This document shows, piece after piece, positions 35,124 to 45,849 of a stretch of DNA of 64,000 nucleotides. Where the stretch lies: contig NZ_LYPF02000019.1 of the NCBI RefSeq assembly GCF_001661595.2, positions 1 to 64,000 on the forward strand, in the 5' to 3' direction. Positions within the stretch are counted from its first letter, which is position 1. Every line of letters begins with the position of its first letter. A program made the translations under genes and the position numbers. The notes under the pieces are model-generated. The model searched no databases, was not told where the DNA came from, and saw only the letters and a list, made by a program, of their open reading frames with translations. This DNA is from Crocinitomix algicola (GTDB lineage Bacteria; Bacteroidota; Bacteroidia; Flavobacteriales_D; Crocinitomicaceae).

Positions 35124-35676
35124 TCAGCACGGTATTTCTGGTAATTTGTTTCGCTTCAAGTTTTTTACGAATTATCTTCCTTGCTTTTGATAATTGCGTT
35201 TTTGAAGTATTGATAGAAATTCCTAAATAATCAGCAATTTCTTGATGTTTTAAGTTATCTAATACATACATCGTAAAAACTGTACGGTAACCATCAGGCA
35301 GTTCTGTAAGTATTTCATGAAGAATTTTTTTTAGATCAACTTGATCATCTTCAATATAAAGCTCTAACTCATCTTCAGCTTCAAAATAAGCCTCTTCTTC
35401 AACAAATTCGAATCTTTTTTCTTGTCTGTATTGATTAATTGCTTCGTTTATTACAATGCGTTTAATCCATCCGCCTAATTCGTAATCGGGATTAAACAAA
35501 TCTCTCTTGCGATAAATTTTAATGAACGCTTCTTGAAGGATATCAGCTGCTTTGTCAGTGTTTTTGGTATATCTTAGACATACGGTATACATAGCCTGAG
35601 AATAATCACGATAAATGATATCAAAGGCTTTTTTATTTCCCTTTATGAATTGCTTTTTCAGCTTATCTTGGTCCAA
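35116..35676 (-). CDS. ECF-family RNA polymerase sigma factor
   Basis: This 186-residue sigma factor has region 2 in DYSQAMYTVCLRYTKNTDKA and ADILQEAFIKIYRKRD, which bind core polymerase and the -10 region, and region 4 in LPDGYRTVFTMYVLDNLKHQ with the helix-turn-helix EIADYLGISINTSKTQLSKA. Between them is an acidic stretch (EEEAYFEAEDELELYIEDDQ). The start is TTG 35676, with AGGTAAG just upstream; no ATG lies before residue 29. The stop overlaps the start of the barrel protein gene by eight bases, so both proteins are made in step. Confidence 0.93.
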   Translation of the reverse strand: MDQDKLKKQFIKGNKKAFDIIYRDYSQAMYTVCLRYTKNTDKAADILQEAFIKIYRKRDLFNPDYELGGWIKRIVINEAINQYRQEKRFEFVEEEAYFEAEDELELYIEDDQVDLKKILHEILTELPDGYRTVFTMYVLDNLKHQEIADYLGISINTSKTQLSKARKIIRKKLEAKQITRNTVLNG

Positions 35677-35783
35677 GTCTTACCTATTCAAATTCAAATT
35701 AAAGACGATAAAATATCGCTTTGGTAGCGTTCATTTTCAAACAATACAGGCGTAAAGTTTAATAGGTTGTCTAGAAAAGGAAA

Positions 35784-36692
35784 TTAATCGATTGTTTGGA
35801 CCCTAACATCATATACGATGTCAGCATTTTTTGGAACTAAATCAACAAGTCCAGCATTACCATATGCTAATTTTGCTGGTATTTCAATAAAGGCATTTTC
35901 TTTGGTTTTTAATACTGACATTCCTTGATGTAGGCCGTCAATGACATTGTCATTTTCAAATTTAAAACTAAAAGGTTCACTGTTTTTGAAAGAATTATCG
36001 TAACGTTTACCGTTTTCACCTTTGGTATAGGCGAAATAGTCAAATGTAATTTTTTGATTTTTAGAGGGAGACTTTCCTTCAGGATTTATTTTCCATTTGT
36101 ATACTTTTACTCCTTCTTCTAGAACGATAGGCTTAATTTTTTCAACGATTTCAATTTCAACAATTACATCTGCTTTAGGTGGTACAATATTTAAATATCC
36201 TGCGTCTCCGTATGCCATAGCACTTGGTATCATAATTCGACCAATGTCACCAACATGCATTTTTAATAGCCCTTTTTCCCAGCCTTCAATCAACATTCCG
36301 ATATTAGTTTTAAGTGGCACAGGTTGTCCAATTTCTTGGTTCGAATCAAATTCTTCTCCCGCAGCTACCCGTGCTGAGTAATTAACAAGCACAACATCAT
36401 TTAATGCAATAGGATGATTAGTGTTTTTTTTAGTCCATTCAACCCTTAAACCACCTTCACCGTTATAGACCATTTCATTTATTTTACCATCGATAGAATC
36501 TTTCAATAACGAAAATGGTTGATCGCCCTCTCTTTCTAAACTAGCTAAACTATCACTCACATTGTTCACTAATTGAGATGAATCGATTGTAGTAGATTCA
36601 ATATCACTTGATTCTTCATCTGCAGATTGTACTCCATCCAAATTACAAGAAAGTAAGAGAGTACAAGAAATCAGGGAGAAATATTTAATCAT
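35784..36692 (-). CDS. FKBP-type peptidyl-prolyl isomerase lipoprotein with two FKBP domains
   Basis: This 302-residue lipoprotein (lipobox LLSC, C16) catalyses cis-trans isomerisation of X-Pro bonds, here in the envelope. Two FKBP-type domains are visible: LLIEGWEKGLLKMHVGDIGR with PSAMAYGDAGYLNIVPPKAD, then NVIDGLHQGMSVLKTKENAF with PAKLAYGNAGLVDLVPKNAD. ATG 36692 was chosen because TTG 36701 starts inside the upstream gene with a poorer signal. It overlaps the GldI-like gene by eight bases, so the two isomerases are coupled. Confidence 0.9.
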   Translation of the reverse strand: MIKYFSLISCTLLLSCNLDGVQSADEESSDIESTTIDSSQLVNNVSDSLASLEREGDQPFSLLKDSIDGKINEMVYNGEGGLRVEWTKKNTNHPIALNDVVLVNYSARVAAGEEFDSNQEIGQPVPLKTNIGMLIEGWEKGLLKMHVGDIGRIMIPSAMAYGDAGYLNIVPPKADVIVEIEIVEKIKPIVLEEGVKVYKWKINPEGKSPSKNQKITFDYFAYTKGENGKRYDNSFKNSEPFSFKFENDNVIDGLHQGMSVLKTKENAFIEIPAKLAYGNAGLVDLVPKNADIVYDVRVQTID

Positions 36693-37212
36693 TTTTGTCA
36701 ATTTTTAAGAGTTCAATATCGTAAATAACTGGACTTAACGGGGGAATTTTATCGGTGTCTCCTATAAGTCCATGTGCAGCTCGACTAGGAATTATAAATT
36801 TTGCTCTATCGCCGACAGTTAAATATTTAATGCCTTCGTGTAAACCACTTTCAATGTCTGATTTTTCAACCAGGAACGTTTCAGCACCATTTTCTTTTGA
36901 CGAGTAACAAATTTCTCCAGAAAGTAATGTGATTTCAAAGTCTACGGTTACGGCATCGCCAACTTTTGCAGAGTCGGTTCCTATCCCGTTTTTGTATATC
37001 ATGTAGCGTAAACCCGTTCCTGTTTCCTTCATTTTCCAGTCAGGTCGTGTCATTAAAAACACATCGATTTCATTGTCCTCTTCAGCAGCAAATTCACTAT
37101 TCATTTTAATTGATTCATCTTTTGACCAATTAGGATTCGCAACTTCCATTTTGGGATTGTCGTTTTTACAGGCAACTACAACTAAAATAAGAGCAGGGAG
37201 GAGGTATTTCAT
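36685..37212 (-). CDS. gldI: GldI-like FKBP-type peptidyl-prolyl isomerase lipoprotein
   Basis: This 175-residue lipoprotein (lipobox VVAC, C15) has one FKBP domain: GDAVTVDFEITLLSGEICYS, SDIESGLHEGIKYLTVGDRA and PSRAAHGLIGDTDKIPPLSP. Its size and its place next to an NrnA-like DHH gene and another FKBP lipoprotein match gldI of Flavobacterium, which is needed for gliding. GldI likely helps fold envelope parts of the gliding machine. The gene name rests on context and memory, so gliding itself is not shown here. ATG 37212 starts a signal peptide; the frame opens to TTG 37239. Confidence 0.72.
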   Translation of the reverse strand: MKYLLPALILVVVACKNDNPKMEVANPNWSKDESIKMNSEFAAEEDNEIDVFLMTRPDWKMKETGTGLRYMIYKNGIGTDSAKVGDAVTVDFEITLLSGEICYSSKENGAETFLVEKSDIESGLHEGIKYLTVGDRAKFIIPSRAAHGLIGDTDKIPPLSPVIYDIELLKIDKND

Positions 37213-37213
37213 T

Positions 37214-38242
37214 TTAAAAAACGGATTTATTTTCTTCAACGAATTTAGGTAAAATAGTTACAAATTTTTGAATTGCATCTTCCAATTTTCCTACAAATTT
37301 ACCGCCCGCAGCATTAAGATGTCCACCTCCGTGAAAATTGTTTCTAGCAAGGTTATTCACTGGAATTTCTCCTTGTGAACGCATCGATATTTTAATAATT
37401 CCGTCGGACTCTTTAAAAAACACGGCCATTTTAACACCTTCTAAAGATAAAACCTGATTCACCAAACCTTCTGTATCTCCTTTTTTGGCATCGAAACGGT
37501 CTAAGTCATTAGCAGAAAGCGAAATGTAACCAACATTAAATTCTTTTAAAACAACTAGCTTTTCGAGCATTGCAAAGCTTGTTAATTTTACACGGTTTTC
37601 ACTATTGTTATCAAAAATGGCTTCATGAATTTTTGAATGACTAAGTCCTTTGTTTATTAAAAAGGCGCCTATTTCATGTGTTTTTGGCGTTACGGATGAA
37701 AATCGAAACGAACCCGTATCAGTAATAATTCCGGTATAAATGCTTTCAGCAATGGCCTGGTCAATTTGAAACAATGTTTGTCTTGCTTCAATTAATTCAA
37801 AAATCATCTGAGCAGTGGAACAAATAGTATGATCAGAGAACATTAAGTCAACAAATTCAACATTAGGGTCTCTATGATGGTCAATCATAATTTTTTTCGC
37901 AGATGATTTTTCGAGTAAATCGTCCATTTTACCAATTCTGCCTGGTGAATTATAATCAAGACAGAAGATTAAATCAGCTTCGATGAAATGATTCTCGATT
38001 TTTTCAGGAGATTCTTCATAGGTTTCGATTTCGTCAAAACCAGTTAACCAATTCAAGAAATGCGGAGCCTTATCCGGGTGGCAAATTACCACATTTTCAT
38101 GTTCATTTTTTAAATAATGGTATAAGGCTAGTGAAGAACCGATGCTATCTCCATCAGGAGATTTGTGTGCGGTAATAATAATTTTTGAAGCCGCGGTAAC
38201 TAAGTGATTAAATTCTTCAATTTTGTCTGGAGTAAATGTCAT
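37214..38242 (-). CDS. NrnA-like DHH-family phosphoesterase
   Basis: This 342-residue cytoplasmic enzyme has the DHH and DHHA1 domains. Metal-site residues are H26, D30 and D32 in TAHKSPDGDSIGSS, FCLDYNSPGRIG, MIDHHRDPNVEF and the substrate motif HGGGHLNAAGGKF near the end. Family members hydrolyse oligoribonucleotides (nanoRNA), phosphoadenosine phosphate or c-di-AMP products; which one cannot be read. It ends just before the GldI-like start, so the DHH and isomerase genes look like one operon. Confidence 0.92.
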   Translation of the reverse strand: MTFTPDKIEEFNHLVTAASKIIITAHKSPDGDSIGSSLALYHYLKNEHENVVICHPDKAPHFLNWLTGFDEIETYEESPEKIENHFIEADLIFCLDYNSPGRIGKMDDLLEKSSAKKIMIDHHRDPNVEFVDLMFSDHTICSTAQMIFELIEARQTLFQIDQAIAESIYTGIITDTGSFRFSSVTPKTHEIGAFLINKGLSHSKIHEAIFDNNSENRVKLTSFAMLEKLVVLKEFNVGYISLSANDLDRFDAKKGDTEGLVNQVLSLEGVKMAVFFKESDGIIKISMRSQGEIPVNNLARNNFHGGGHLNAAGGKFVGKLEDAIQKFVTILPKFVEENKSVF

Positions 38243-38246
38243 AGTT

Positions 38247-38285
38247 TAAAAATAAAAACCGTCCAAGCACTAGCTAAGACGGTTT
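38247..38285 (-). terminator. Rho-independent terminator after the 38313 gene
   Basis: AAACCGTC (38256-38263) pairs perfectly with GACGGTTT (38278-38285) around a 14-base loop. In the minus direction it is followed by TTTATTTTT. It ends transcription of the 38313-39743 pair before the DHH gene, so the DHH-GldI-FKBP operon needs its own promoter. Confidence 0.75.
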
Positions 38286-38312
38286 AGATTGATTGTTATT
38301 GTTTTAAGGTTT

Positions 38313-38840
38313 TTAAAAACCTAATTTTTCAGTTTTACGATGCTCGAGTAATACACCTACACAAACATTATCGGTATTGGTTAGTTTTTTATTCTCGCTG
38401 CTACCTGTTGCAGGAACGTTGACAGCAACATAGAATTTGGTTGTTTTATCCGTTGTAAACAATACGTATGGTGTCATGCCATCATCTTCGTTGTCGAAAA
38501 TTACTTCTCGTTGACGTTTAATATTTGTATTGCCATCCTTATCTTTAACACGAACAACGATATCTTTTGACAGTTCAAATTTTACACTATTTGCACTTTC
38601 AACGTCTGAGCAAGTTGACAAACGGTATTCGAAACCTTCATATGCAATAAAGCTCATTTCGTATACCTTTCCTTTTTCAAAAGCGGCGCTACGAGATTGA
38701 TTATTTAAATTCCAATATGCACCTCTTTGTTCTTTTGAAAATTGATCGGTGCATCTATAATGCGTTTTATTACATTGGGCGAAAGCTTGGATAACAATTA
38801 TACTGAACAAAAATGCTCCTGCAAGTACTACTTTTTTCAT
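38313..38840 (-). CDS. Hypothetical secreted protein
   Basis: This 175-residue protein has a signal peptide (MKKVVLAGAFLFSIIVIQAFAQ). The mature part has four cysteines (CNKTHYRC, STC, NVC) that could pair in the periplasm, and alternating strands such as YEMSFIAYEGFEYRLS and YVLFTTDKTTKFYVAVNVP. This suggests a compact beta-sandwich. The family is not recognised. It is followed by a clear terminator and preceded six bases upstream by the acidic lipoprotein gene, so the two are one transcript. Confidence 0.8.
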   Translation of the reverse strand: MKKVVLAGAFLFSIIVIQAFAQCNKTHYRCTDQFSKEQRGAYWNLNNQSRSAAFEKGKVYEMSFIAYEGFEYRLSTCSDVESANSVKFELSKDIVVRVKDKDGNTNIKRQREVIFDNEDDGMTPYVLFTTDKTTKFYVAVNVPATGSSENKKLTNTDNVCVGVLLEHRKTEKLGF

Positions 38841-38846
38841 TTTATT

Positions 38847-39743
38847 CTAGTTTGTGTATTTAACTCTAAGTTCGTTTGCTTTTGCCTTAATTGCGTCAAA
38901 AGCGGCTGCGGTCATGTGGTACGAACCTCCACCACTAATTAATAATGTTCCATCTTGGTCATTAGCAACATTCGTTTCAGATTCTTTTAAATCCATATTG
39001 CTTTCAAATACATCTGCTAAATCAGTAAGGTCAAGAATGATATTATTAACGTCTTCATCATCGGAATATTCAAAAATGAAGTCAATTAAGTTTTCAAGTA
39101 CTACTTTTTGATCTCCAATTTTTTTAACTACAGGATCATTGTCAGCATATTGTTCTACAAGATTTGTGATGATATAAAGAGATTCAATATATCCCCCCGC
39201 CATTATTAGAGAAAGTTCCTTGCCTTTCTCGTTTTCTTCTAAATACAAATAACTGTCATAGTATGTGTCGTTAGAAATAGCAAATAGCGAATCGGAGTCA
39301 CCTTCATTATTTTCGATTCTATCCATCATTTCTTCATCAAATGCCCCAGCAATCCCAAGTTCCTCACCTAGTTCTTCAATCTTTTTGAAATACTTCAAGA
39401 AATCAACACCAATGCCAAAACAACTTAAATAAGCAATGTCAGCCGAATAAACACCAAAATTGATGGATTTCGATTTTACATCTACATAGTTTTCCGCATT
39501 TTCTATTGGGTTAACTAATTCCAATTTCTGCTCACCTCCTTGAAGTTTAATGATCTCAAAAAGTTCATTTGGAGTAGGAACAGAATAATCAATCGATGCT
39601 ATTTCCACGACAGTATCAACCGCGGTGGTATCAGCAAGTTCAATATGTTGGATTTCATTTTCATCCGATGAACCCGAACAACTAACGGATGCAATTGCAG
39701 CAGCTGCACAATAGATACCGATGATAATTTTTTTTCTTTTCAT
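38847..39743 (-). CDS. Acidic helical lipoprotein of unknown function
   Basis: This 298-residue lipoprotein has a lipobox SVSC (C22) followed by SGSSDENE. The mature part is strongly acidic and mainly helical, with runs such as KKIEELGEELGIAGAFDEEM and LIDFIFEYSDDEDVNNIILD, and a glycine loop LLISGGGSYHM near the end. I cannot name the family. ATG 39743 was chosen over TTG 39761. It heads a two-gene unit with the secreted 175-residue protein, ended by a terminator. Confidence 0.78.
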   Translation of the reverse strand: MKRKKIIIGIYCAAAAIASVSCSGSSDENEIQHIELADTTAVDTVVEIASIDYSVPTPNELFEIIKLQGGEQKLELVNPIENAENYVDVKSKSINFGVYSADIAYLSCFGIGVDFLKYFKKIEELGEELGIAGAFDEEMMDRIENNEGDSDSLFAISNDTYYDSYLYLEENEKGKELSLIMAGGYIESLYIITNLVEQYADNDPVVKKIGDQKVVLENLIDFIFEYSDDEDVNNIILDLTDLADVFESNMDLKESETNVANDQDGTLLISGGGSYHMTAAAFDAIKAKANELRVKYTN

Positions 39744-39858
39744 TCGATTTTGATTAAACAAGTGGTTTCAAATATAGTATTTTTTTACAACTCATAATAT
39801 CAGAAGTTTAGGTTGAAAGCATGAGTTGTTCTTTTGTTACGGTCACTAATCAAAAAGG

Positions 39859-40749
39859 TTATAGTTTTTCTATTTGATCTGTTAAATCAATTAATTTCTT
39901 TTTGAGTTCATCCGACACGTTAACAAGGGGTAATCGGACATTGTTTAACATCACGTTCTTGTGCGTGAGAACTTCTTTTATTCCTGCAGGATTTCCTTCA
40001 GCGAATAAATGATCAATGATTGGTAAGATATTATAATGCCAATGACGGGCAGTATTCATATCGTCTTTTAAACAAGCATTAACCATTGTGCTAAATTGTT
40101 TGGGGAAACCATTTCCTACCACAGAAATAACACCGTCTCCACCAGCAGCCATGATAGGCATTGTAATAGCATCGTCACCAGAAATTACCAAAAAATTGTC
40201 TGGTTTATTGGCTATTATATTCATGACTTGTTCAATATTTCCTGAAGCTTCTTTTACAGCAATTATTTGATCAAATTCATTAGCTAACCTTAATGTAGTA
40301 TTGGGTAATATATTTGATGATGTTCTACCAGGAACGTTGTAAACGATAATCGGTAAATCTGTTCCTTCAACAATTTTTGCATAATGTTGAAAAATTCCTT
40401 CTTGCGTAGGTTTATTATAGTATGGTGAAGCTGATAAAATCGCATCAACTTGACTAAGGTCATAATTTTTAAAATCGTTCACCACGGCTAGCGTATTATT
40501 GCCTCCAATTCCAAAGACCAAGGGCAGTTTTCCTTGATTTACTTCGGCAACAGTGTCTAAGGTCAGTTGTTTTTCCGCAATTGATAGGGTAGGAGACTCT
40601 CCGGTAGTGCCTTGAACTACAAGGTAATCAACGCCACCAGCAATTAAATAGTGCGTTAAATTTTCTAGCGACTTTATATCAACAGCTCCGTTGCTTGTGA
40701 AAGGCGTTACCATTGCAACACCTAATCCTTTAAACTTATTTTGCTCCAT
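39859..40749 (-). CDS. dapA: 4-hydroxy-tetrahydrodipicolinate synthase
   Basis: DapA condenses pyruvate and aspartate semialdehyde, the first committed step to lysine and diaminopimelate. The 296 residues fit. The Schiff-base lysine is K166 in AVKEASGN. Y137 in YNVPGRTS and the T48-T49 loop of QGTTGESPTL form the catalytic triad with the family. ATG 40749 overlaps the DUF6913 gene by 14 bases. Its other neighbours on the strand are ligA, TerC and mnmD. Confidence 0.97.
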   Translation of the reverse strand: MEQNKFKGLGVAMVTPFTSNGAVDIKSLENLTHYLIAGGVDYLVVQGTTGESPTLSIAEKQLTLDTVAEVNQGKLPLVFGIGGNNTLAVVNDFKNYDLSQVDAILSASPYYNKPTQEGIFQHYAKIVEGTDLPIIVYNVPGRTSSNILPNTTLRLANEFDQIIAVKEASGNIEQVMNIIANKPDNFLVISGDDAITMPIMAAGGDGVISVVGNGFPKQFSTMVNACLKDDMNTARHWHYNILPIIDHLFAEGNPAGIKEVLTHKNVMLNNVRLPLVNVSDELKKKLIDLTDQIEKL

Positions 40750-41233
40750 TTTGACTTAAGAGGTTAATTTGTGTTTTTATATGTTCAAATAATTCTTTAT
40801 CGTTTTTCGCTTCAGGAATAATTAAATCGTACCAAAGAGACTTATTATTAGATGCACTACCTACCATAAATGTGTGGTTTAGGCGGGCGAGGATGAAATT
40901 ATTCAACGGCAAATTTTTTGACAAATCTACAACTAAATCGAATCGGTTATCGAGGACTTTTTTCAATTTATCATTTTTTACCTTTCCCGTTAAATTCAAA
41001 TCACTTATATGATAGCTAAATACATCAGTTTTAGTTTGATCTTCTTTCTCATTTCGAGGAAATAAGAAGTAGATTTTTGCTCTTGGAAATATAGCGTTGA
41101 TAAAGCTTTCCAGTTGTGATTTATCTTCATCGGCTACCACCAATACTTCTCTGTAAACATCGAGTTTTCGGAGAATTGGTTTTCGTTCGAGTCTTTTTTT
41201 AATCTTCGCTTGATTTATTATGATTTTTTTCAT
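40736..41233 (-). CDS. DUF6913-family protein
   Basis: This 165-residue soluble protein begins with a basic helix (KKIIINQAKIKKRLERKP) and has a Rossmann-like text (VYREVLVVADEDKSQLESFI, FDLVVDLSKNLPLNNFILAR, HTFMVGSASNNKSLWYDLII). It resembles the Bacteroidota DUF6913 proteins found beside dapA, as I recall. The function is unknown. It lies three bases after ligA's stop and overlaps dapA by 14 bases, so it is made with both. Confidence 0.8.
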   Translation of the reverse strand: MKKIIINQAKIKKRLERKPILRKLDVYREVLVVADEDKSQLESFINAIFPRAKIYFLFPRNEKEDQTKTDVFSYHISDLNLTGKVKNDKLKKVLDNRFDLVVDLSKNLPLNNFILARLNHTFMVGSASNNKSLWYDLIIPEAKNDKELFEHIKTQINLLSQNGAK

Positions 41234-41236
41234 GCG

Positions 41237-44129
<2,893 letters not shown>

Positions 44130-44171
44130 TTGAATTTGTTTTTAAAGATTAAAATTAGTTAGTTTTTCAAT

Positions 44172-44849
44172 TTAGTGATTATTTTTTTCAGTCTTTATCG
44201 CTCTAGTCATTTCTCTTTTGCCGGGAGGACCTGGTAATGACTCAACAATAAAACCTGCAGATTTTAAGTTCCGCTTAAATTGACCTTGAGCACAATAAGT
44301 GACCAAAGTACCACCGGATTTAAGACTTTTGTACAGTTTTACCATTATTTCTTTTGTCCATAAGTCAGGTTGTACTCTTGGTCCAAACGCATCAAAATAA
44401 ATCAAATCATATTCTTTTGGTTTTAAGTCAATTTCGATTAAATCAGCATTTATTTTTTTTAGTTGAAAAGTAGAATTAATTTTCGTTAAACCGTCCCAAG
44501 GTGCATTATGTAACTCGGTTAAAAATTCTTCAACCTCATTGTTATTAATAATTGTTTTGAAGGATAATTCATTTACAGTTGCTATTGCTAATGGATACTT
44601 TTCCAGAGCCGTATATTCAACTGAATTTTTTGCGTGAATGGACGTTAACAATGCGTTTAACCCAGTGCCAAGTCCCATCTCTAAAATTTTTAGTGTGCCA
44701 CCTTTTCCTTCTGCATACCTTAACCCATGCTGGATAAAAACATGCATAGCTTCGTTAAAAGCGCCATGCGTCGAATGATACGTTTCATTTAAATGTGGAA
44801 TTAACAAAGTTTTTGAATTGTCTCCAGTTACAATAATTTTCCTATCCAT
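44172..44849 (-). CDS. mnmD: tRNA (5-methylaminomethyl-2-thiouridine)-methyltransferase MnmD
   Basis: This 225-residue enzyme adds the final methyl group from S-adenosylmethionine to the wobble uridine of tRNAs for Lys, Glu and Gln. Marks are the start region NETYHSTHGAFNEAMHVFIQ, the SAM loop EMGLGTGLNALL, YFDAFGPRVQPDLW and the closing LPGPPGKREMTRA. It is the methylase half only; the oxidase MnmC part found in E. coli is absent, as expected in this phylum. ATG 44849 is preferred over TTG 44870, which overlaps the promoter element. Confidence 0.93.
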   Translation of the reverse strand: MDRKIIVTGDNSKTLLIPHLNETYHSTHGAFNEAMHVFIQHGLRYAEGKGGTLKILEMGLGTGLNALLTSIHAKNSVEYTALEKYPLAIATVNELSFKTIINNNEVEEFLTELHNAPWDGLTKINSTFQLKKINADLIEIDLKPKEYDLIYFDAFGPRVQPDLWTKEIMVKLYKSLKSGGTLVTYCAQGQFKRNLKSAGFIVESLPGPPGKREMTRAIKTEKNNH

Positions 44850-44857
44850 TAGTTTTA

Positions 44858-44865
44858 TATCTTTG
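44858..44865 (+). promoter_or_regulatory. -7 element (TATCTTTG) for the 44883 lipoprotein gene
   Basis: TATCTTTG fits TAnnTTTG and ends 17 bases before ATG 44883. No TTG is seen near the -33 position. It overlaps in space with the divergent element of mnmD. Confidence 0.4.
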
Positions 44866-44867
44866 AA

Positions 44868-44875
44868 CAAAAATA
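44868..44875 (-). promoter_or_regulatory. -7 element (TATTTTTG) for mnmD
   Basis: On the minus strand TATTTTTG fits TAnnTTTG and ends 18 bases before ATG 44849. The two -7 elements of the divergent genes are two bases apart, so the transcripts would start by crossing each other's promoter. Confidence 0.4.
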
Positions 44876-44882
44876 CAAATCT

Positions 44883-45194
44883 ATGATTCGAATTGGGGTG
44901 TTTGCTTTTTTAGGGCTATTAGTTTTTAACACGGGTTGTGAACGATGCATGAAGTGTACGTATTCTTACACTGAAACAACTATCGTGGAAACTCCAGACG
45001 GAGAAGAAGAACAGACGGTAACCTACGAAGAAAAGATTTTATTGGATTCAGACGGAGATGCGTTTGGTGAGGAGTGTTATAAAAGAGGAGAGTTTAAAAA
45101 CGGAGCGAATCCATTTACAATTGAGAATTATTATGAGCTTGAAAAATCTAAAACGGAATTGGATAATTTCGAATACGATTGCTACGAGCTTTAA
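44883..45194 (+). CDS. Hypothetical small lipoprotein
   Basis: This 103-residue protein has a signal peptide with a lipobox NTGC (C19) followed at once by ERCMKC, three cysteines within seven residues. The mature part is acidic (ETPDGEEEQTVTYEEK) and has two more cysteines (GEECYKRG and YDCYEL). Disulfides in the periplasm are likely. The family is not recognised. It is transcribed alone, divergent from mnmD, and converges on the thioesterase gene. Confidence 0.75.
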   Translation: MIRIGVFAFLGLLVFNTGCERCMKCTYSYTETTIVETPDGEEEQTVTYEEKILLDSDGDAFGEECYKRGEFKNGANPFTIENYYELEKSKTELDNFEYDCYEL

Positions 45195-45210
45195 TTCTTT
45201 TTTACGTTTC

Positions 45211-45621
45211 TTATTTAAGGCCTTTGAGTTCGAGTTGTTCGCGTAAATCTTGAGGCGCAATTGTTGGTTTCATATCTGTTTTTTTAACAAAGACTAACGT
45301 GGTATGCGCCTTGGTTAAAAGGTCGTTTTTTTCATTAAAAATTTCGTAGTCAAACTTAATTTTTATGCCAGGTAATTCTGAGATAGTTGTGTGAATAATA
45401 ATCTCGTCATCATAGAAAGCTGGTTTAATGTATTTAACGTTATATTCCATCACGGGGAGCATGATGCCTTTCTCTTCCATCGCACGGTAGCTAAGCCCTA
45501 ACGAGCGAAGCATCTCTACTCGACCAATTTCAAAAAATTGTGCATAATTTCCATAATAAACGTAACCCATTTGGTCCGTTTCACCGTATCTAACTCTTAA
45601 TTTTGTCTGATGTGTATACAT
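45211..45621 (-). CDS. YbgC/FadM-family acyl-CoA thioesterase
   Basis: This 136-residue hot-dog-fold enzyme hydrolyses acyl-CoA thioesters. The catalytic aspartate is D16 in RYGETDQMGYVYYGNYAQFF, followed by the family text FEIGRVEMLRSLGLSYRAME and VMEYNVKYIKPAFYDDEI. The substrate chain length cannot be read. It is cytoplasmic. It is read divergently from dnaA across a 228-base AT-rich gap. Confidence 0.92.
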   Translation of the reverse strand: MYTHQTKLRVRYGETDQMGYVYYGNYAQFFEIGRVEMLRSLGLSYRAMEEKGIMLPVMEYNVKYIKPAFYDDEIIIHTTISELPGIKIKFDYEIFNEKNDLLTKAHTTLVFVKKTDMKPTIAPQDLREQLELKGLK

Positions 45622-45691
45622 TTTATGTATATTCGTAATTCGGTCAATTTTCTCCCGTGATAAATTAATTTATTTTTCCGAATTGGGAGTG

Positions 45692-45743
45692 AAAAAAAAA
45701 GAAAAAAAGCAAAAAATTACAGAAGTAAAAAAAAGTGAAAAAA
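45692..45743. other. A-tract cluster upstream of dnaA
   Basis: The gap between the thioesterase gene and dnaA is 228 bases. It holds A-runs at 45692-45700, 45702-45708, 45711-45716, 45727-45734 and 45738-45743. Their centres are spaced by about 9, 8.5, 17 and 10 bases, close to the helical repeat, so the DNA is probably curved. Only one near match to a DnaA box (TGTGAATAT, 45779-45787) is seen, so an origin is not supported. Confidence 0.5.
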
Positions 45744-45849
45744 CAATATCAAATGAATTTTTTTTATAACTTTTTTATGTGAATATTTGTTGACAAGTTG
45801 AAAAGCTGATTAGAAAAGATAATAAACAATATAATATACCCCTACCTGA

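Noticed and set aside
45622-45849. Chromosome origin (oriC) upstream of dnaA
   Set aside because: Only one imperfect DnaA-box match (TGTGAATAT) is present and there is no box cluster. The region is AT-rich but not more convincing than that.
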